Assembly: GCA_004020315.1 (NCBI GenBank)
Contig: SAQG01000016.1
Coordinates: 62,001-126,000, forward strand
DNA length: 64,000 bases
Direction of reading: 5' to 3'
Origin: Mesorhizobium sp.
Lineage (GTDB): Bacteria; Pseudomonadota; Alphaproteobacteria; Rhizobiales; Rhizobiaceae
A model generated the notes under the pieces. It ran no database searches. It saw only the letters and a program-made list of their open reading frames with translations, and was not told the origin of the DNA. Below, one piece after another: positions 50,837-59,808 of this stretch (its first letter is position 1; every line of letters begins with the position of its first letter). Made by a program: the position numbers and the translations under genes.

Positions 50837-53244
50837 GTGTTGAAGGAGCTTTGTGTCGAGCCGAAGTCGCCGAGCGTGCGGAACGACAGGTTGAAACCGA
50901 TGTTCTGCGACACTTCCTTGGTGCTCAGATCGCGGGATTCCGAGAATGTCATCAAATAGGTGAAGCATGAATCACTATAGGCAAAGCCGACCCCATCCTT
51001 GACCAGGACGCTTTGCTCCAGATCGTAGGTGCCGGTACCGAAGACACGCCAGTTCTCTGCAAGTTGCGTCGAGGCGCCGAGCGTGACCTCGTGACGATCG
51101 GTCGTGAAGCCGTAGAGCGGCTGCGCCTGGATGAAGGCATATTTGGCGCTGAACGAAATCGGCAGGCCGGAATAGGCTGCCTTCACCTCGGCGCGGCGAA
51201 CCTCGAAGCTCTGCTCGTCGAAACGGCCGCTGACCGAGCCGGACAGCCCGCTGGGGCTGTTGAAACCGACAAGGCCGACATAATCGGAGGTCGCGGTCTC
51301 CAGGCCCGAATCGGCGCCGACGTTGACCAGGTCCGGCGCGGCGAAGGAGTTCTGGCCGTCAAGCTGGTAGGACTGGCCGAAAAGCGCGTTGGTGCTCCAG
51401 CCATTGTCATAGGCGCCGGAATAGCGCAGCCCGACATTGGCGCGCGTGCCGCCTTCCAAGCGGTCGTAACCGGAGAACTTGTCGCGCTCGAACAATGTCG
51501 TGGCGTCAAAGACGAAGCTCTGGGCGTCCTCGTTGGGAACAGCGAGGCCGCCGACATATTGCTCGTTCGGACGCACGAACACCTGCGCCATCGGCTCGAA
51601 GATGTGGCTGGAACTGGTCGACGAGAACAGCACCGGCCAACGCATTTCCAGCCCGGCAGTCGCCATGAAGCGGGCGAGCGACGATCGCGTATCGTCGTCG
51701 ACGCCGAGGTTAGACGCCATCTGATTGATGGCATTGAGCGATCCCGAAGAGGCGTTGACATAGCCGGCGTCACCGCGGAGCGCCAGCAGCGGCGTCAGCA
51801 GCAGCCCGCCATCAGTGGTGAAGGTGCGCTTCCACTCCGCTTCGGCGGTGAGACGGCCCGACTGGCCCTCAATGCCGCGGACACTGGTGACGGACGCGGC
51901 GTTGTTCGGATCGGCAAGGACCCTATCTAGCCTGTCGCGGCTGATGGCCTGCGCGTTGACATTGAGCGACAACTGCCCGCCGCCCACCGCCATGTCGGGG
52001 ATGTAGGCGTAGTCGAGCGAGGGCAGCACCCAGGGCTGCTTGCCGGCCCGTGCGGTCGGATCGTCAGAGAGCGTCTCTTCCTGGACCTCGAAGCGCATGG
52101 CGCGCACGTCGAAATAGTTGCGGCCGTTGAGGCCGGTCAGGTAGATCGAGGAGCGATGCACACTGTCGTTGAAGTCTTCGATGGCGTAGGTGCGTGAGAA
52201 GTTCTTGTCGGTCTGCAACAGGACATCCCAGCCGAAGTCCCAGCGCTGATTGATAGCGAACTGGCCCTTGGTGCCCATCATGCCGCGGAACTTGTTCGGG
52301 TCGCCGGCCGCACCCGAATCGACATTGTGCCCGTCGCTGTCGATGAACTCGTCGGGATCCTCTTGCCGGATGCCGGCGATCTTCAGGCTGTACTGGCCGT
52401 TGTTGAAGCGCTGGCGCCACTCGGCTTCGCCGAGAAAGCCCTGCTTGGTGTAACCGCTGCCGGTGACGGTGAGGTCGTAAGTTGGTGAGAGCGCGAAATA
52501 GTAGGGGACTTTGACCCCGACGCCGAGGTCGCTCTTGTAGGAGATGCCGGGGATCAGGAAGCCGCTCTTGCGCTTGACGGTCGGGTCGGCAATCTCGAAG
52601 GCCGGCAGATAGGCAAGCGGAAAACCGAAGAACTCGAAATTCGAATTCTCGAAGCGAACCGTCTTCTTCTCGCCGTTCCAGATGATCTTTCGGGCCTTGA
52701 TGCGCCAGGTCGGCGCTTTGTCCGGTTTGTCCTCGCAAGGTTCGCAAGCCGTGTAGACGCCGTTGTGGAACGTCGTCAGCACGCCGCCCATGCGTTCCGC
52801 GCTTTCGGCGGCGAAATAGGCCTTGTCGACGGTTTCGACACGCAGCGCGTTGACGAAGCCGTCGGCGAAATCGTCGGTAATGTCGACGTGCTGCGAATAG
52901 ATTTTGGTGCCGTCGCTGTTGACGACCTCGACATTGCCGCTGGCCACGAGCCGCTTGGTGTTGCGATTGTATTCGACCCGCTGGGCGACGAGGCGGTTGC
53001 CGCCATAATCGATCTGCACGCCGCCGACGGCCGTCACTGTCTGGTTGTCGTTATCATAGACCAGCGTATCTGCCGCCAGCAGCATTTGCGAGCCAGCGGG
53101 AACGTCGGCTGCCATGTCGCTGATATCCTGGGCAAAAGCCGGAATACTCGGGACGGCACAAGCGAGCAGGCATGCCAAGGCGCTCGCCCCATAGAGGCGC
53201 GCCGAACCGGCCTGTCTATGGATGCGCAAAACCGCCCCCCTCAC
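50827..53244 (-). CDS. lptD: LPS-assembly outer-membrane protein LptD
   Basis: An 805-residue outer-membrane beta-barrel that, with LptE, inserts LPS into the outer leaflet. GTG 53244 overlaps the lptG stop (TAGTG), and a signal peptide follows (LYGASALACLLACAVPSIPAFAQ). Next comes the OstA beta-jellyroll (LLAADTLVYDNDNQTVTAVGGVQIDYGG...), then the barrel, with strand repeats and terminal aromatic segments. Cysteines for domain-bridging disulfides occur in YTACEPCEDKPD and near the C terminus (SDSCFTYLMTFSES). A longer frame from 53310 overlaps lptG and is rejected. Confidence 0.95.
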   Translation of the reverse strand: MRGAVLRIHRQAGSARLYGASALACLLACAVPSIPAFAQDISDMAADVPAGSQMLLAADTLVYDNDNQTVTAVGGVQIDYGGNRLVAQRVEYNRNTKRLVASGNVEVVNSDGTKIYSQHVDITDDFADGFVNALRVETVDKAYFAAESAERMGGVLTTFHNGVYTACEPCEDKPDKAPTWRIKARKIIWNGEKKTVRFENSNFEFFGFPLAYLPAFEIADPTVKRKSGFLIPGISYKSDLGVGVKVPYYFALSPTYDLTVTGSGYTKQGFLGEAEWRQRFNNGQYSLKIAGIRQEDPDEFIDSDGHNVDSGAAGDPNKFRGMMGTKGQFAINQRWDFGWDVLLQTDKNFSRTYAIEDFNDSVHRSSIYLTGLNGRNYFDVRAMRFEVQEETLSDDPTARAGKQPWVLPSLDYAYIPDMAVGGGQLSLNVNAQAISRDRLDRVLADPNNAASVTSVRGIEGQSGRLTAEAEWKRTFTTDGGLLLTPLLALRGDAGYVNASSGSLNAINQMASNLGVDDDTRSSLARFMATAGLEMRWPVLFSSTSSSHIFEPMAQVFVRPNEQYVGGLAVPNEDAQSFVFDATTLFERDKFSGYDRLEGGTRANVGLRYSGAYDNGWSTNALFGQSYQLDGQNSFAAPDLVNVGADSGLETATSDYVGLVGFNSPSGLSGSVSGRFDEQSFEVRRAEVKAAYSGLPISFSAKYAFIQAQPLYGFTTDRHEVTLGASTQLAENWRVFGTGTYDLEQSVLVKDGVGFAYSDSCFTYLMTFSESRDLSTKEVSQNIGFNLSFRTLGDFGSTQSSFNTVQ

Positions 53245-54326
53245 TAGCCGTCTTCCTTGTACAGCAAGAAAGTCACCCCGAAGAACATTGCCACGACAAC
53301 CGGAACCCATGCGGCCACGACTGTGGGTACGAATCCCGCCACGCCGAATGCCTTGACCAGCACTGTCACGACATAAAGCAGAAACCCGGCCAGGACGCCA
53401 CCCAGAATCATCGTCGCGGATTGTCCCATCCTCGCAAATCGCATCGACACCGTTGCGGCGATCAGCGTCATGGCGACGAGAAGGAACGGCAGCGCTACCA
53501 GTGAATCAAACTGCATGGCAAACGCGTTCGCCTTGAGGCCGAAGGAGCGGGCAACCTCGATCTTGCCGGGCAGATCGTAGAAAGGGATAGTTTCCGGGCG
53601 CGCCAGCCGCTCTTGCACGAATTCGGGCTTGAGATTGGTGGGTATCCGGTCGGTTGGCACCGATTGGATGTTGCCATCCCGGAAAACCCTGACGTCCTGC
53701 AGTTCCCAATAGCCATCCCGCAAAAAGGCGTGCGCCGCGTCCTTGCGTTCGACGATGTCGCCTTGCGGGTTGAGGACGAAGAAGACGGCGTCGGCCATCT
53801 CCAGGCCCTGATTGAGAACGGCGCGCGCGCCGATAATGGTATCGCCGGAACTGGTCTTCTGCCGGATCCATGGCTCGGCGTCGGCCGAGACGGTGTTCGA
53901 CTCGCCGGAGCGGAGCTGGGTTTCAATTTTTTCGGACCAGGAATACGCATACGCGGCGATCGGATTGATGACGCCGACCGACAACATCCCGAACAGCAGC
54001 GCCCCGATGCAGCACGGCAACAGGAATTGCCATGCGGACACGCCGGCGGAACGCGCGATGACCAGTTCATATCTGCGATTGAGCGAGACCAGCGTCGCCA
54101 TTGCCGAGAACAGGCCGACGAACGGCACCGTCTGCAGCATGATCATCGGCATCCGCAACCCTGAAATGGCGAACGCCGTGCCATAGGTGAAACCCGGCAA
54201 GCCGGTCGTGCGGCCGGAAAGCTCGGTGAAGTCGATCAGGAACACAAGCGCCAGGAGGCCGATGAAGAACCAGATGGTGATCGTCACGTACCGGAAGAAG
54301 AAGTATCTGCCCAGAGTCCAGCCCAT
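53244..54326 (-). CDS. lptG: LPS export permease LptG
   Basis: A 360-residue YjgP/YjgQ-family inner-membrane protein. It has three helices at the N terminus (LGRYFFFRYVTITIWFFIGLLALVFLIDF...), a periplasmic jellyroll (about 135-260) and three more helices at the C terminus (FLLVAMTLIAATVSMRFARMG...FFGVTFLLYKE). It works with LptF and the LptB ATPase (not in this window) to extract LPS and push it along LptC-LptA to LptD. lptF lies 33 bp upstream; lptD overlaps the stop. Confidence 0.95.
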   Translation of the reverse strand: MGWTLGRYFFFRYVTITIWFFIGLLALVFLIDFTELSGRTTGLPGFTYGTAFAISGLRMPMIMLQTVPFVGLFSAMATLVSLNRRYELVIARSAGVSAWQFLLPCCIGALLFGMLSVGVINPIAAYAYSWSEKIETQLRSGESNTVSADAEPWIRQKTSSGDTIIGARAVLNQGLEMADAVFFVLNPQGDIVERKDAAHAFLRDGYWELQDVRVFRDGNIQSVPTDRIPTNLKPEFVQERLARPETIPFYDLPGKIEVARSFGLKANAFAMQFDSLVALPFLLVAMTLIAATVSMRFARMGQSATMILGGVLAGFLLYVVTVLVKAFGVAGFVPTVVAAWVPVVVAMFFGVTFLLYKEDG

Positions 54327-54359
54327 CAGCGTGTCCAGCCCATTAGCGTACCCAGCCCA

Positions 54360-55562
54360 TCAGCCGGCTCCTTGGCCAGAAGCGCCGCGCCTGGCGAAGC
54401 GGAGCTTCAGGGCGCTCCAGCCGTCACCGAAGCGGCCGGCGAAATTCGTCATCCAGTCGGCCCAGGCGACCGGCAGTTCCATGGTCCGGTTGGAGACGAT
54501 GAACCAGATCGCGACCGCGGACGCCACGATAGGAACGCCGTAGACCATATAGGCGTATTGCGGAACGTTGTCGGCCTTGCCGGCGGCAAAGAAACCAAGC
54601 CAGCGCACGAAAAGCGCAATCGCGATCGCCGTGATCAGCGGATGAATGCGCGCCTCGCGATGGGAGCGCGCGTCTCCCGCAACCGCAAGCGCGATCAGCG
54701 CGAAGACGAGTGAATAGGACCATTCGGAAAAACGCTGGTGGAGCTCGGCCAGGTACTTGTTCGGCCTTTTCTGGAATATCTTGTCGTTCGGACTGGGATT
54801 GAGCAGGTACTGGGTCGTCCGGTCCTTCGGCAAAAGCAAGACGTCCGATGAAGCCGACATGAAGGCGGACAGGTCGAAGGCATAGGAGGTGAACCGGATG
54901 ACCGAAAGATCGCCGGCCAGTGTTTCGCGATGGATGACGCCGTCGTTCATCATCAGCACATTCTCGTCGCCGCTTTCGATGATGGCGCCGCTCTTGGCGT
55001 AGTAGATGAGGTTGACGCCTTCTTCGCGTGAATCGGCGACGAAAATGCCGCCAAGGCGGTTGTCCGGAAGCCGCTCGCCAATCTGCAGGAACAGGCCGTC
55101 CTCGATCTTGCGGAAGGTGCCTTCCTGGATGATCAGCGACAACAGATCGGCGCGCGACGACGCCACCAGTTCGCGGTTTTTCTGTCGTGCATAGGGATCG
55201 ACGCCATTGTCGACGGCAAACGAAAAGACGCTGGCCGCCAGCGCCAGGAGCATGATCGGCCTGGCGATGGTCCAGCGCGAAGCGCCCGCCGCGTTCAAGA
55301 CGGCAAGCTCAGAATCGGAATTCATCGCGCTCAGTGTCTGAGCGACCGCGACCACCAGGGCGAAAGGCACGACGATCGGGACGATCGACGGAATGATCAG
55401 CGCAGCGACCTCGAAGAAGGTCAGCGCCGACTGCCCGCTGTCGGTGACGAGGTCGATGCGGGCGAGCACCTGCGTCGTCCAAACGATCGCCAGCGTCCAG
55501 ATGAGCGCTGCCAGGAAGACCGCCAACGCACGACGCATGATGTAGCGTTCAACGACCTTCAT
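54360..55562 (-). CDS. lptF: LPS export permease LptF
   Basis: A 400-residue YjgP/YjgQ-family partner of LptG, with six helices and a central periplasmic domain. It begins MKVVERYIMRRALAVFLAALIWTLAIVW, and the conserved segment MNSDSELAVLNAAGASRWTIARPI contacts the ATPase. A C-terminal loop of about 35 residues (WADWMTNFAGRFGDGWSALKLRFARR) is basic. It is first in the lptF-lptG-lptD-surA-pdxA-rsmA cluster. The promoter must lie in the 560-bp gap shared with the divergent pepA gene. Confidence 0.95.
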   Translation of the reverse strand: MKVVERYIMRRALAVFLAALIWTLAIVWTTQVLARIDLVTDSGQSALTFFEVAALIIPSIVPIVVPFALVVAVAQTLSAMNSDSELAVLNAAGASRWTIARPIMLLALAASVFSFAVDNGVDPYARQKNRELVASSRADLLSLIIQEGTFRKIEDGLFLQIGERLPDNRLGGIFVADSREEGVNLIYYAKSGAIIESGDENVLMMNDGVIHRETLAGDLSVIRFTSYAFDLSAFMSASSDVLLLPKDRTTQYLLNPSPNDKIFQKRPNKYLAELHQRFSEWSYSLVFALIALAVAGDARSHREARIHPLITAIAIALFVRWLGFFAAGKADNVPQYAYMVYGVPIVASAVAIWFIVSNRTMELPVAWADWMTNFAGRFGDGWSALKLRFARRGASGQGAG

Positions 55563-56122
55563 GAAGGCTTTTCTCGATTTTGCCGAACGGCATCATGCCT
55601 CCAGACAAGGTAGTCGCCCGGCGACGCCTGTACAACCGGTCCGTTGGCGGTTCGATCGGGTTCCCGTCCCACATCGATATTTCCGGTGGGCTGGAGTGTC
55701 GGCGGCAATGGATAAGAAAGGGCGAACATCAATGGTTAACAACACGTTGCGGCAGAAAAGCGGGGCCGTGCCGCGACGAATCGCCATCGATTCCATCCGC
55801 CATATGGGATTGGATTCCGGCAAAGTCTTGCCAAATGCCGGAAAACGACCAAATGTCGCGCCGATCACGGTCATGGCCGCCGTGGCTGCAACGGCGGCGA
55901 GACCGACCCGAAACTGCCCGGCCTGTGGTTTACCGGCATGCGGCCAAGCATTCGCGGTTGCTTCGCCAATGCCCGCATCCAGGCCATCGCAATCACGCAG
56001 CAGATCGTCAGGCAGCGACGATGATTGAAAATTGGGGTGGTGCTTCCGGTCGGAAACAGCCAAATATCTAGTTTCGTCAAGGCACTCTCCCGAAAACCCA
56101 ACGCCGTTCCCGAAAGCAGGAC
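55563..56122. other. Long divergent intergenic region, lptF to pepA
   Basis: 560 bp between the divergent lptF and pepA starts. Open frames exist on both strands (for example plus from 55732, minus across 55593-56333), but none has a convincing ribosome-binding site, domain or codon pattern that extends over the whole length. The region should hold both promoters. The sequence just before pepA (CAGGACATGATG) gives its ribosome-binding site. I see no RNA gene or repeat. Confidence 0.45.
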
Positions 56123-57637
56123 ATGATGACCTCGAGACCTTCGATCGCCTTCGCCAAATTCGCAGTGCCCAAAAACGGCAGTGTCTTCGTGCTGGCGGCC
56201 AACGATGGCGGTCTCGGCAACGCGGCAAAGGCTTGCGATCCGGCAAACACCCTGGAGCGGGCGTTTCCGGTGGCCGACTTTTCCGGCAAGTTCGCCGGCC
56301 TGGTCGAAGTGCTGGCGCCGGAGGGCACATCACTCGACCGGTTGGTGGCGGTCGGCGCCGGCAAGGTCTCGGGGCTCGACGATCATGCCTGGCTCAAGCT
56401 TGGTGGCACGATCGCTGCGTCCTTGCGCAAGGCGACAGAGGTGGCCGTCGTGCTCGATCTACCGGGTGCTGACGTCGGCGGCAGGCAGGCGGCACAACTT
56501 GCCGCGGGCATTCTTCTGCGCAGCTATGCTTTCGACAAGTACAAGACGAAAAAGGACAACGGCGACGGCCAGCGCGATACCAAGAAGGCCGAGCCCAAAA
56601 AGCCGGTCAAGGTGACCATCCACACCACTGATCCGGCGTCGGCGAAAAAGGCCTTCGCCGACGAGGCGGCGGTGATCGACGGGGTGCTCCTGGCGCGCGA
56701 TCTGGTCAACGAACCGGCAAATATGCTCGGGCCAGTGGAATTCGCCGCCCGCGCCAACGAACTGGAAGCGCTCGGCGTCGCGGTCGAGATCCTGGTCGAA
56801 AAGGAGATGAAGAAGCTCGGCATGGGCGCGCTGCTTGGCGTCGCGCAAGGCTCGCCGCGTGGTGCCCGCCTGGCCGTCATGCAATGGAACGGCGGCAAGG
56901 CCAAGGACAGCCCGATTGCTTTCGTCGGCAAGGGCGTCACTTTCGACACCGGCGGCAATTCGATAAAGACGGCCTCCGGCATGGAGGACATGAAGGGCGA
57001 CATGGGCGGCGCGGCCGCGGTGACCGGGTTGATGCACGCGCTGGCCGCCCGCAAGGCCAAGGCCAACGTGGTCGGCATCATCGGGCTGGTGGAAAATGCC
57101 GTCGACGGCCATGCGCAGCGTCCCGGCGACATCGTCACTTCGATGTCGGGCCAGACCATCGAGGTGCTCAACACCGACGCCGAAGGCCGCCTCGTTCTGG
57201 CCGATGCGCTGTGGTACTGCAACGATCGCTTCCAGCCGAAATTCATGGTCAATCTGGCGACGCTGACCGGCGCCACCATGGTCGCGCTCGGCCAGCACTA
57301 TGCCGGCCTGTTCTCCAACAATGACGAATTGGCGAACAGGCTGACGAGCGCCGGGCAGGCGACGCAGGAACGAGTGTGGCGGATGCCGCTCGGCACCGAA
57401 TATGACAAGCTGATCGACTCGAAAAATGCCGACATGAAGAATATTGGCGGCCGCTACGGCGGCGCCATCATCGCGGCGCAGTTCCTGCAGCGCTTCGTCA
57501 AGGATACGCCCTGGGCGCATCTCGACATCGCCGGTACCGCGATGGGCGCGCCGTCCAGCGAGATCAATCAGTCATGGGCCTCCGGCTTCGGCGTCAGGCT
57601 GCTCGACCGTCTGGTGCGCGACAACTACGAAGGGTGA
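56123..57637 (+). CDS. pepA: Leucyl aminopeptidase
   Basis: A 504-residue M17 metallopeptidase that removes N-terminal residues from peptides in the cytoplasm and in some bacteria also binds DNA. The hallmark NTDAEGRLVLADAL is present; metal and catalytic residues lie in GKGVTFDTGGNSIKTASGMEDMKGDMGGAA. Tandem ATGs occur at 56123 and 56126; the AGGA just upstream gives better spacing to the second. holC follows 18 bp later, the usual arrangement. Confidence 0.97.
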   Translation: MMTSRPSIAFAKFAVPKNGSVFVLAANDGGLGNAAKACDPANTLERAFPVADFSGKFAGLVEVLAPEGTSLDRLVAVGAGKVSGLDDHAWLKLGGTIAASLRKATEVAVVLDLPGADVGGRQAAQLAAGILLRSYAFDKYKTKKDNGDGQRDTKKAEPKKPVKVTIHTTDPASAKKAFADEAAVIDGVLLARDLVNEPANMLGPVEFAARANELEALGVAVEILVEKEMKKLGMGALLGVAQGSPRGARLAVMQWNGGKAKDSPIAFVGKGVTFDTGGNSIKTASGMEDMKGDMGGAAAVTGLMHALAARKAKANVVGIIGLVENAVDGHAQRPGDIVTSMSGQTIEVLNTDAEGRLVLADALWYCNDRFQPKFMVNLATLTGATMVALGQHYAGLFSNNDELANRLTSAGQATQERVWRMPLGTEYDKLIDSKNADMKNIGGRYGGAIIAAQFLQRFVKDTPWAHLDIAGTAMGAPSSEINQSWASGFGVRLLDRLVRDNYEG

Positions 57638-57655
57638 GGCGTTTCAGGCGCGATC

Positions 57656-58105
57656 ATGGCCGACGTCCTGTTCTATCACCTGACCGAATCGACGCTGGAG
57701 GACGCGCTGCCCGGCCTGCTCGAGCGCAGCGTCGATCGCGGTTGGCGCGCCGTGGTGCAGACAGGCACCGAGGAGCGGCGCGACGCGCTGGACCAGCATC
57801 TTTGGACCTTCAGGGACGATTCGTTCCTGGCGCATGCGACGGACCGCGAATCCTATCTGGCCGAGCAGCCGATCCTTTTGACAACCGGCCATGACAATCC
57901 GAACGAGGCGCAGATACGCTTCCTGGTCGACGGCGCGGTGCCGCCGGAGCTTACCGGTTACGAGCGCGCCGTGTTCCTGTTCGACGGCCACGATGCGGCC
58001 CAGGTCGAGGCGGCGCGCACGCACTGGAAGACGATGAAGGAAGCCGGCCACGCAGTCACCTACTGGCAGCAGACAGCAGACCGGCGCTGGGAACGCAAGG
58101 CATAG
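57656..58105 (+). CDS. holC: DNA polymerase III chi subunit
   Basis: A 149-residue protein matching HolC: MADVLFYHLTESTLEDALPGLLERSVDRGWRAVVQ, DALDQHLWTFRDDSFLAHA and FLFDGHDAAQVEAARTHWK. Chi links the clamp loader to single-stranded-DNA-binding protein at the replication fork. Co-transcribed with pepA. Confidence 0.95.
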   Translation: MADVLFYHLTESTLEDALPGLLERSVDRGWRAVVQTGTEERRDALDQHLWTFRDDSFLAHATDRESYLAEQPILLTTGHDNPNEAQIRFLVDGAVPPELTGYERAVFLFDGHDAAQVEAARTHWKTMKEAGHAVTYWQQTADRRWERKA

Positions 58106-58238
58106 TAAAGCCTGCCGTCTCGGCTATCCTCAATCTGGGATCGGATCGCTGAGCAATTGGGTCACGGCGCCGAAGAGAGCATCGGACCGAAACGTGGAAG
58201 AACCCTGAAAGGGGTAGTTTGCTGGTCGTTGAGACGCG

Positions 58239-58985
58239 CTACAACTGAAGCCGTTCAGCCAAGTCAATGAAGTCGCTGGCCACCAAGTCCCAGGCTTGAG
58301 CAGGGTGCAAGTCCGTGGTCTGCGCTAACCCGTGCTCGGTCGGACGCGGGACAAAGGCCGTTCGCAATCCGCATGCCCGAGCCGCTGCAAGGTCGCCATT
58401 ATGGGCGGCCACAAGACAGATCTCATCTGGCTTCATTGCCAGGACGTCAGCGGTGCGAAGATAGGCTTCCGGCATCGGCTTGTACGCTCGCACGACTTCG
58501 GCGCCGAGGATTGCATCCCAGGGGATGCCGCTACGCTTCGCCATGTTGAGCATGAGGACGATGTTACCGTTCGAGAGCGGCGCGATGATATAGCGGGCCT
58601 TGAGCCGTGTGAGGCCAGCCACCACATCCGGCCATGGCTCCAATCGGTGCCATGCCAGGTTCAGCTCGTCCAGCTCGGACACTGGCACCGAAGCCGGGTC
58701 GATCCCGAATTCTGGCAAAACAGCTTCCAGATTCTCCCGATGCAGCACGTCGAGCCGTGTAAAGGGCCGCCGGCCGCTGCGCACCTCCTCCATCGCTGGG
58801 GAGTAACGGCTGCGCCACGTATCCGCGAAAGCGGTAGGAATGGCCGTTCCGGCTCCATGCCGCTTCAGGAACGGTTCAGCTTCGCGCGCCACGCCGCTGC
58901 GCCAATCGACGACAGTGCCGAATACGTCGAACACCAAGGCACGTACACCATCCAATACCATCACATTCGGCTCCTTCATGCGCAC
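58239..58985 (-). CDS. Type II haloacid dehalogenase (HAD family)
   Basis: A 248-residue HAD protein of the L-2-haloacid dehalogenase subgroup. Motif I is FDVFGTVVDWRS with nucleophile D20; motif II lies in APLSNGN; the motif III Lys is in VRAYKPMPEAY; and the type II end motif is LVAAHNGDLAAARACGLRTAFVPRP, with G where many members have W. Substrates of the family range from 2-chloropropionate to fluoroacetate; this one is untested. It starts about 150 bp after the rid gene's stop position and is transcribed the same way, possibly together with it. Confidence 0.88.
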   Translation of the reverse strand: MRMKEPNVMVLDGVRALVFDVFGTVVDWRSGVAREAEPFLKRHGAGTAIPTAFADTWRSRYSPAMEEVRSGRRPFTRLDVLHRENLEAVLPEFGIDPASVPVSELDELNLAWHRLEPWPDVVAGLTRLKARYIIAPLSNGNIVLMLNMAKRSGIPWDAILGAEVVRAYKPMPEAYLRTADVLAMKPDEICLVAAHNGDLAAARACGLRTAFVPRPTEHGLAQTTDLHPAQAWDLVASDFIDLAERLQL

Positions 58986-59138
58986 ACCGCGTCTTTGGCA
59001 AGGATCGGCCTGAGAAGTCGACCGCGCGGTCCCCGGTCGGAAACGAGGTTGGTCGCCAACCCAGGCAAACCATTGACCGGATGGACAGGGTGAAACTATC
59101 GCGAAGCTCAGGATGTGTGCGAAAGGCGACCGGCACCA

Positions 59139-59627
59139 CTATTCCAGAATGACGACGGCTTCCACCTCGAAGAGCATGGGGTCAATTGCGAGCTTGGGAA
59201 CGGGAATCAGAGTCTGCGCCGGCAGCGCCTCACCGAACATTTCCTTGACGTTCTTGGTCAACACCTCAAGCTTGGACATATCGTGATCGACCACGAAGAT
59301 CGTGAGCTTGGCGACCTGATCCGGCCTCGCATCGAGCGCATCGAGGGCGGTGCGCAAATTTGCGTAGGCCTGCTCAACCTGGACAGCGAAGTCGGGCGAC
59401 AAGGCGCCCGTGCTGTCCTGGCCGCCCTGTCCGGAGATGTAGGCCACCCGGGCTCCGCGGGGCGTGACCACTGCCGTGCTGTAGCCATTGGGCGACGGGT
59501 CGTAGAGGTTTTGTGGATTGACGATGGTCAGCTTGAGATCTTTCTCATTCGCCGTCGTCGCAGTGGGAACTCCCATGGTCATGATGATTAGCCCTCCGAT
59601 AAGCAGATGCTTGATTGCGCGTGACAT
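59139..59627 (-). CDS. Exported Rid/YjgF-family protein, catalytic Arg replaced by Lys
   Basis: A 162-residue protein with a signal peptide (MSRAIKHLLIGGLIIMTMGV, cleavage near TATTA-N), followed by a complete Rid domain (VAYISGQGGQDSTGALSPDF, QAYANLRTALDALDA...LTIFVVDHD). Rid proteins are usually cytosolic enamine/imine deaminases. The catalytic Arg (R105 of E. coli RidA, in VARLP) aligns with K145 in VPKLA, so deaminase activity is unlikely by the usual mechanism. Start ATG 59627. It is divergent from a TetR gene with paired operators between them, so it is probably the regulated target. Confidence 0.85.
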   Translation of the reverse strand: MSRAIKHLLIGGLIIMTMGVPTATTANEKDLKLTIVNPQNLYDPSPNGYSTAVVTPRGARVAYISGQGGQDSTGALSPDFAVQVEQAYANLRTALDALDARPDQVAKLTIFVVDHDMSKLEVLTKNVKEMFGEALPAQTLIPVPKLAIDPMLFEVEAVVILE

Positions 59628-59700
59628 GATTTTCTCTTGGCTCTGCGGACTGCGAGCAGCGTACCCTCGCGGCCGGCATGTGAACTTTAACATGTATCTC

Positions 59701-59735
59701 GTACACGGTACGAGTCGCCGTATGGTACGACGTAC
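59701..59735. promoter_or_regulatory. Paired GTAC-N3-GTAC operators between rid and tetR
   Basis: GTAC-N3-GTAC occurs at 59701-59711 and again at 59725-59735, with centres 24 bp apart. The first copy extends to CTCGTA-N5-TACGAG (59698-59714). The arrangement suggests two TetR dimers side by side controlling both divergent genes. Confidence 0.65.
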
Positions 59736-59808
59736 GAGTCAATCGTTCAAGATCGACATTCGTCCCGTTGCCGGTCAAAATCGCCGTTCTCAACAGCGAG
59801 GAAGACAA

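Noticed and set aside
53245..53310. Upstream ATG for lptD
   Set aside because: It would overlap lptG by 67 bp and add residues before the signal peptide; the GTG overlapping the lptG stop is the better start.
55561..56028. Plus-strand frame in the lptF-pepA gap
   Set aside because: Its start overlaps lptF, the composition is irregular and no domain or ribosome-binding site is evident. Kept as intergenic.
58106..58238. Gene between holC and the HAD gene
   Set aside because: The convergent gap of 133 bp has no supported frame; it contains only a fragment resembling a rhizobial palindromic repeat.
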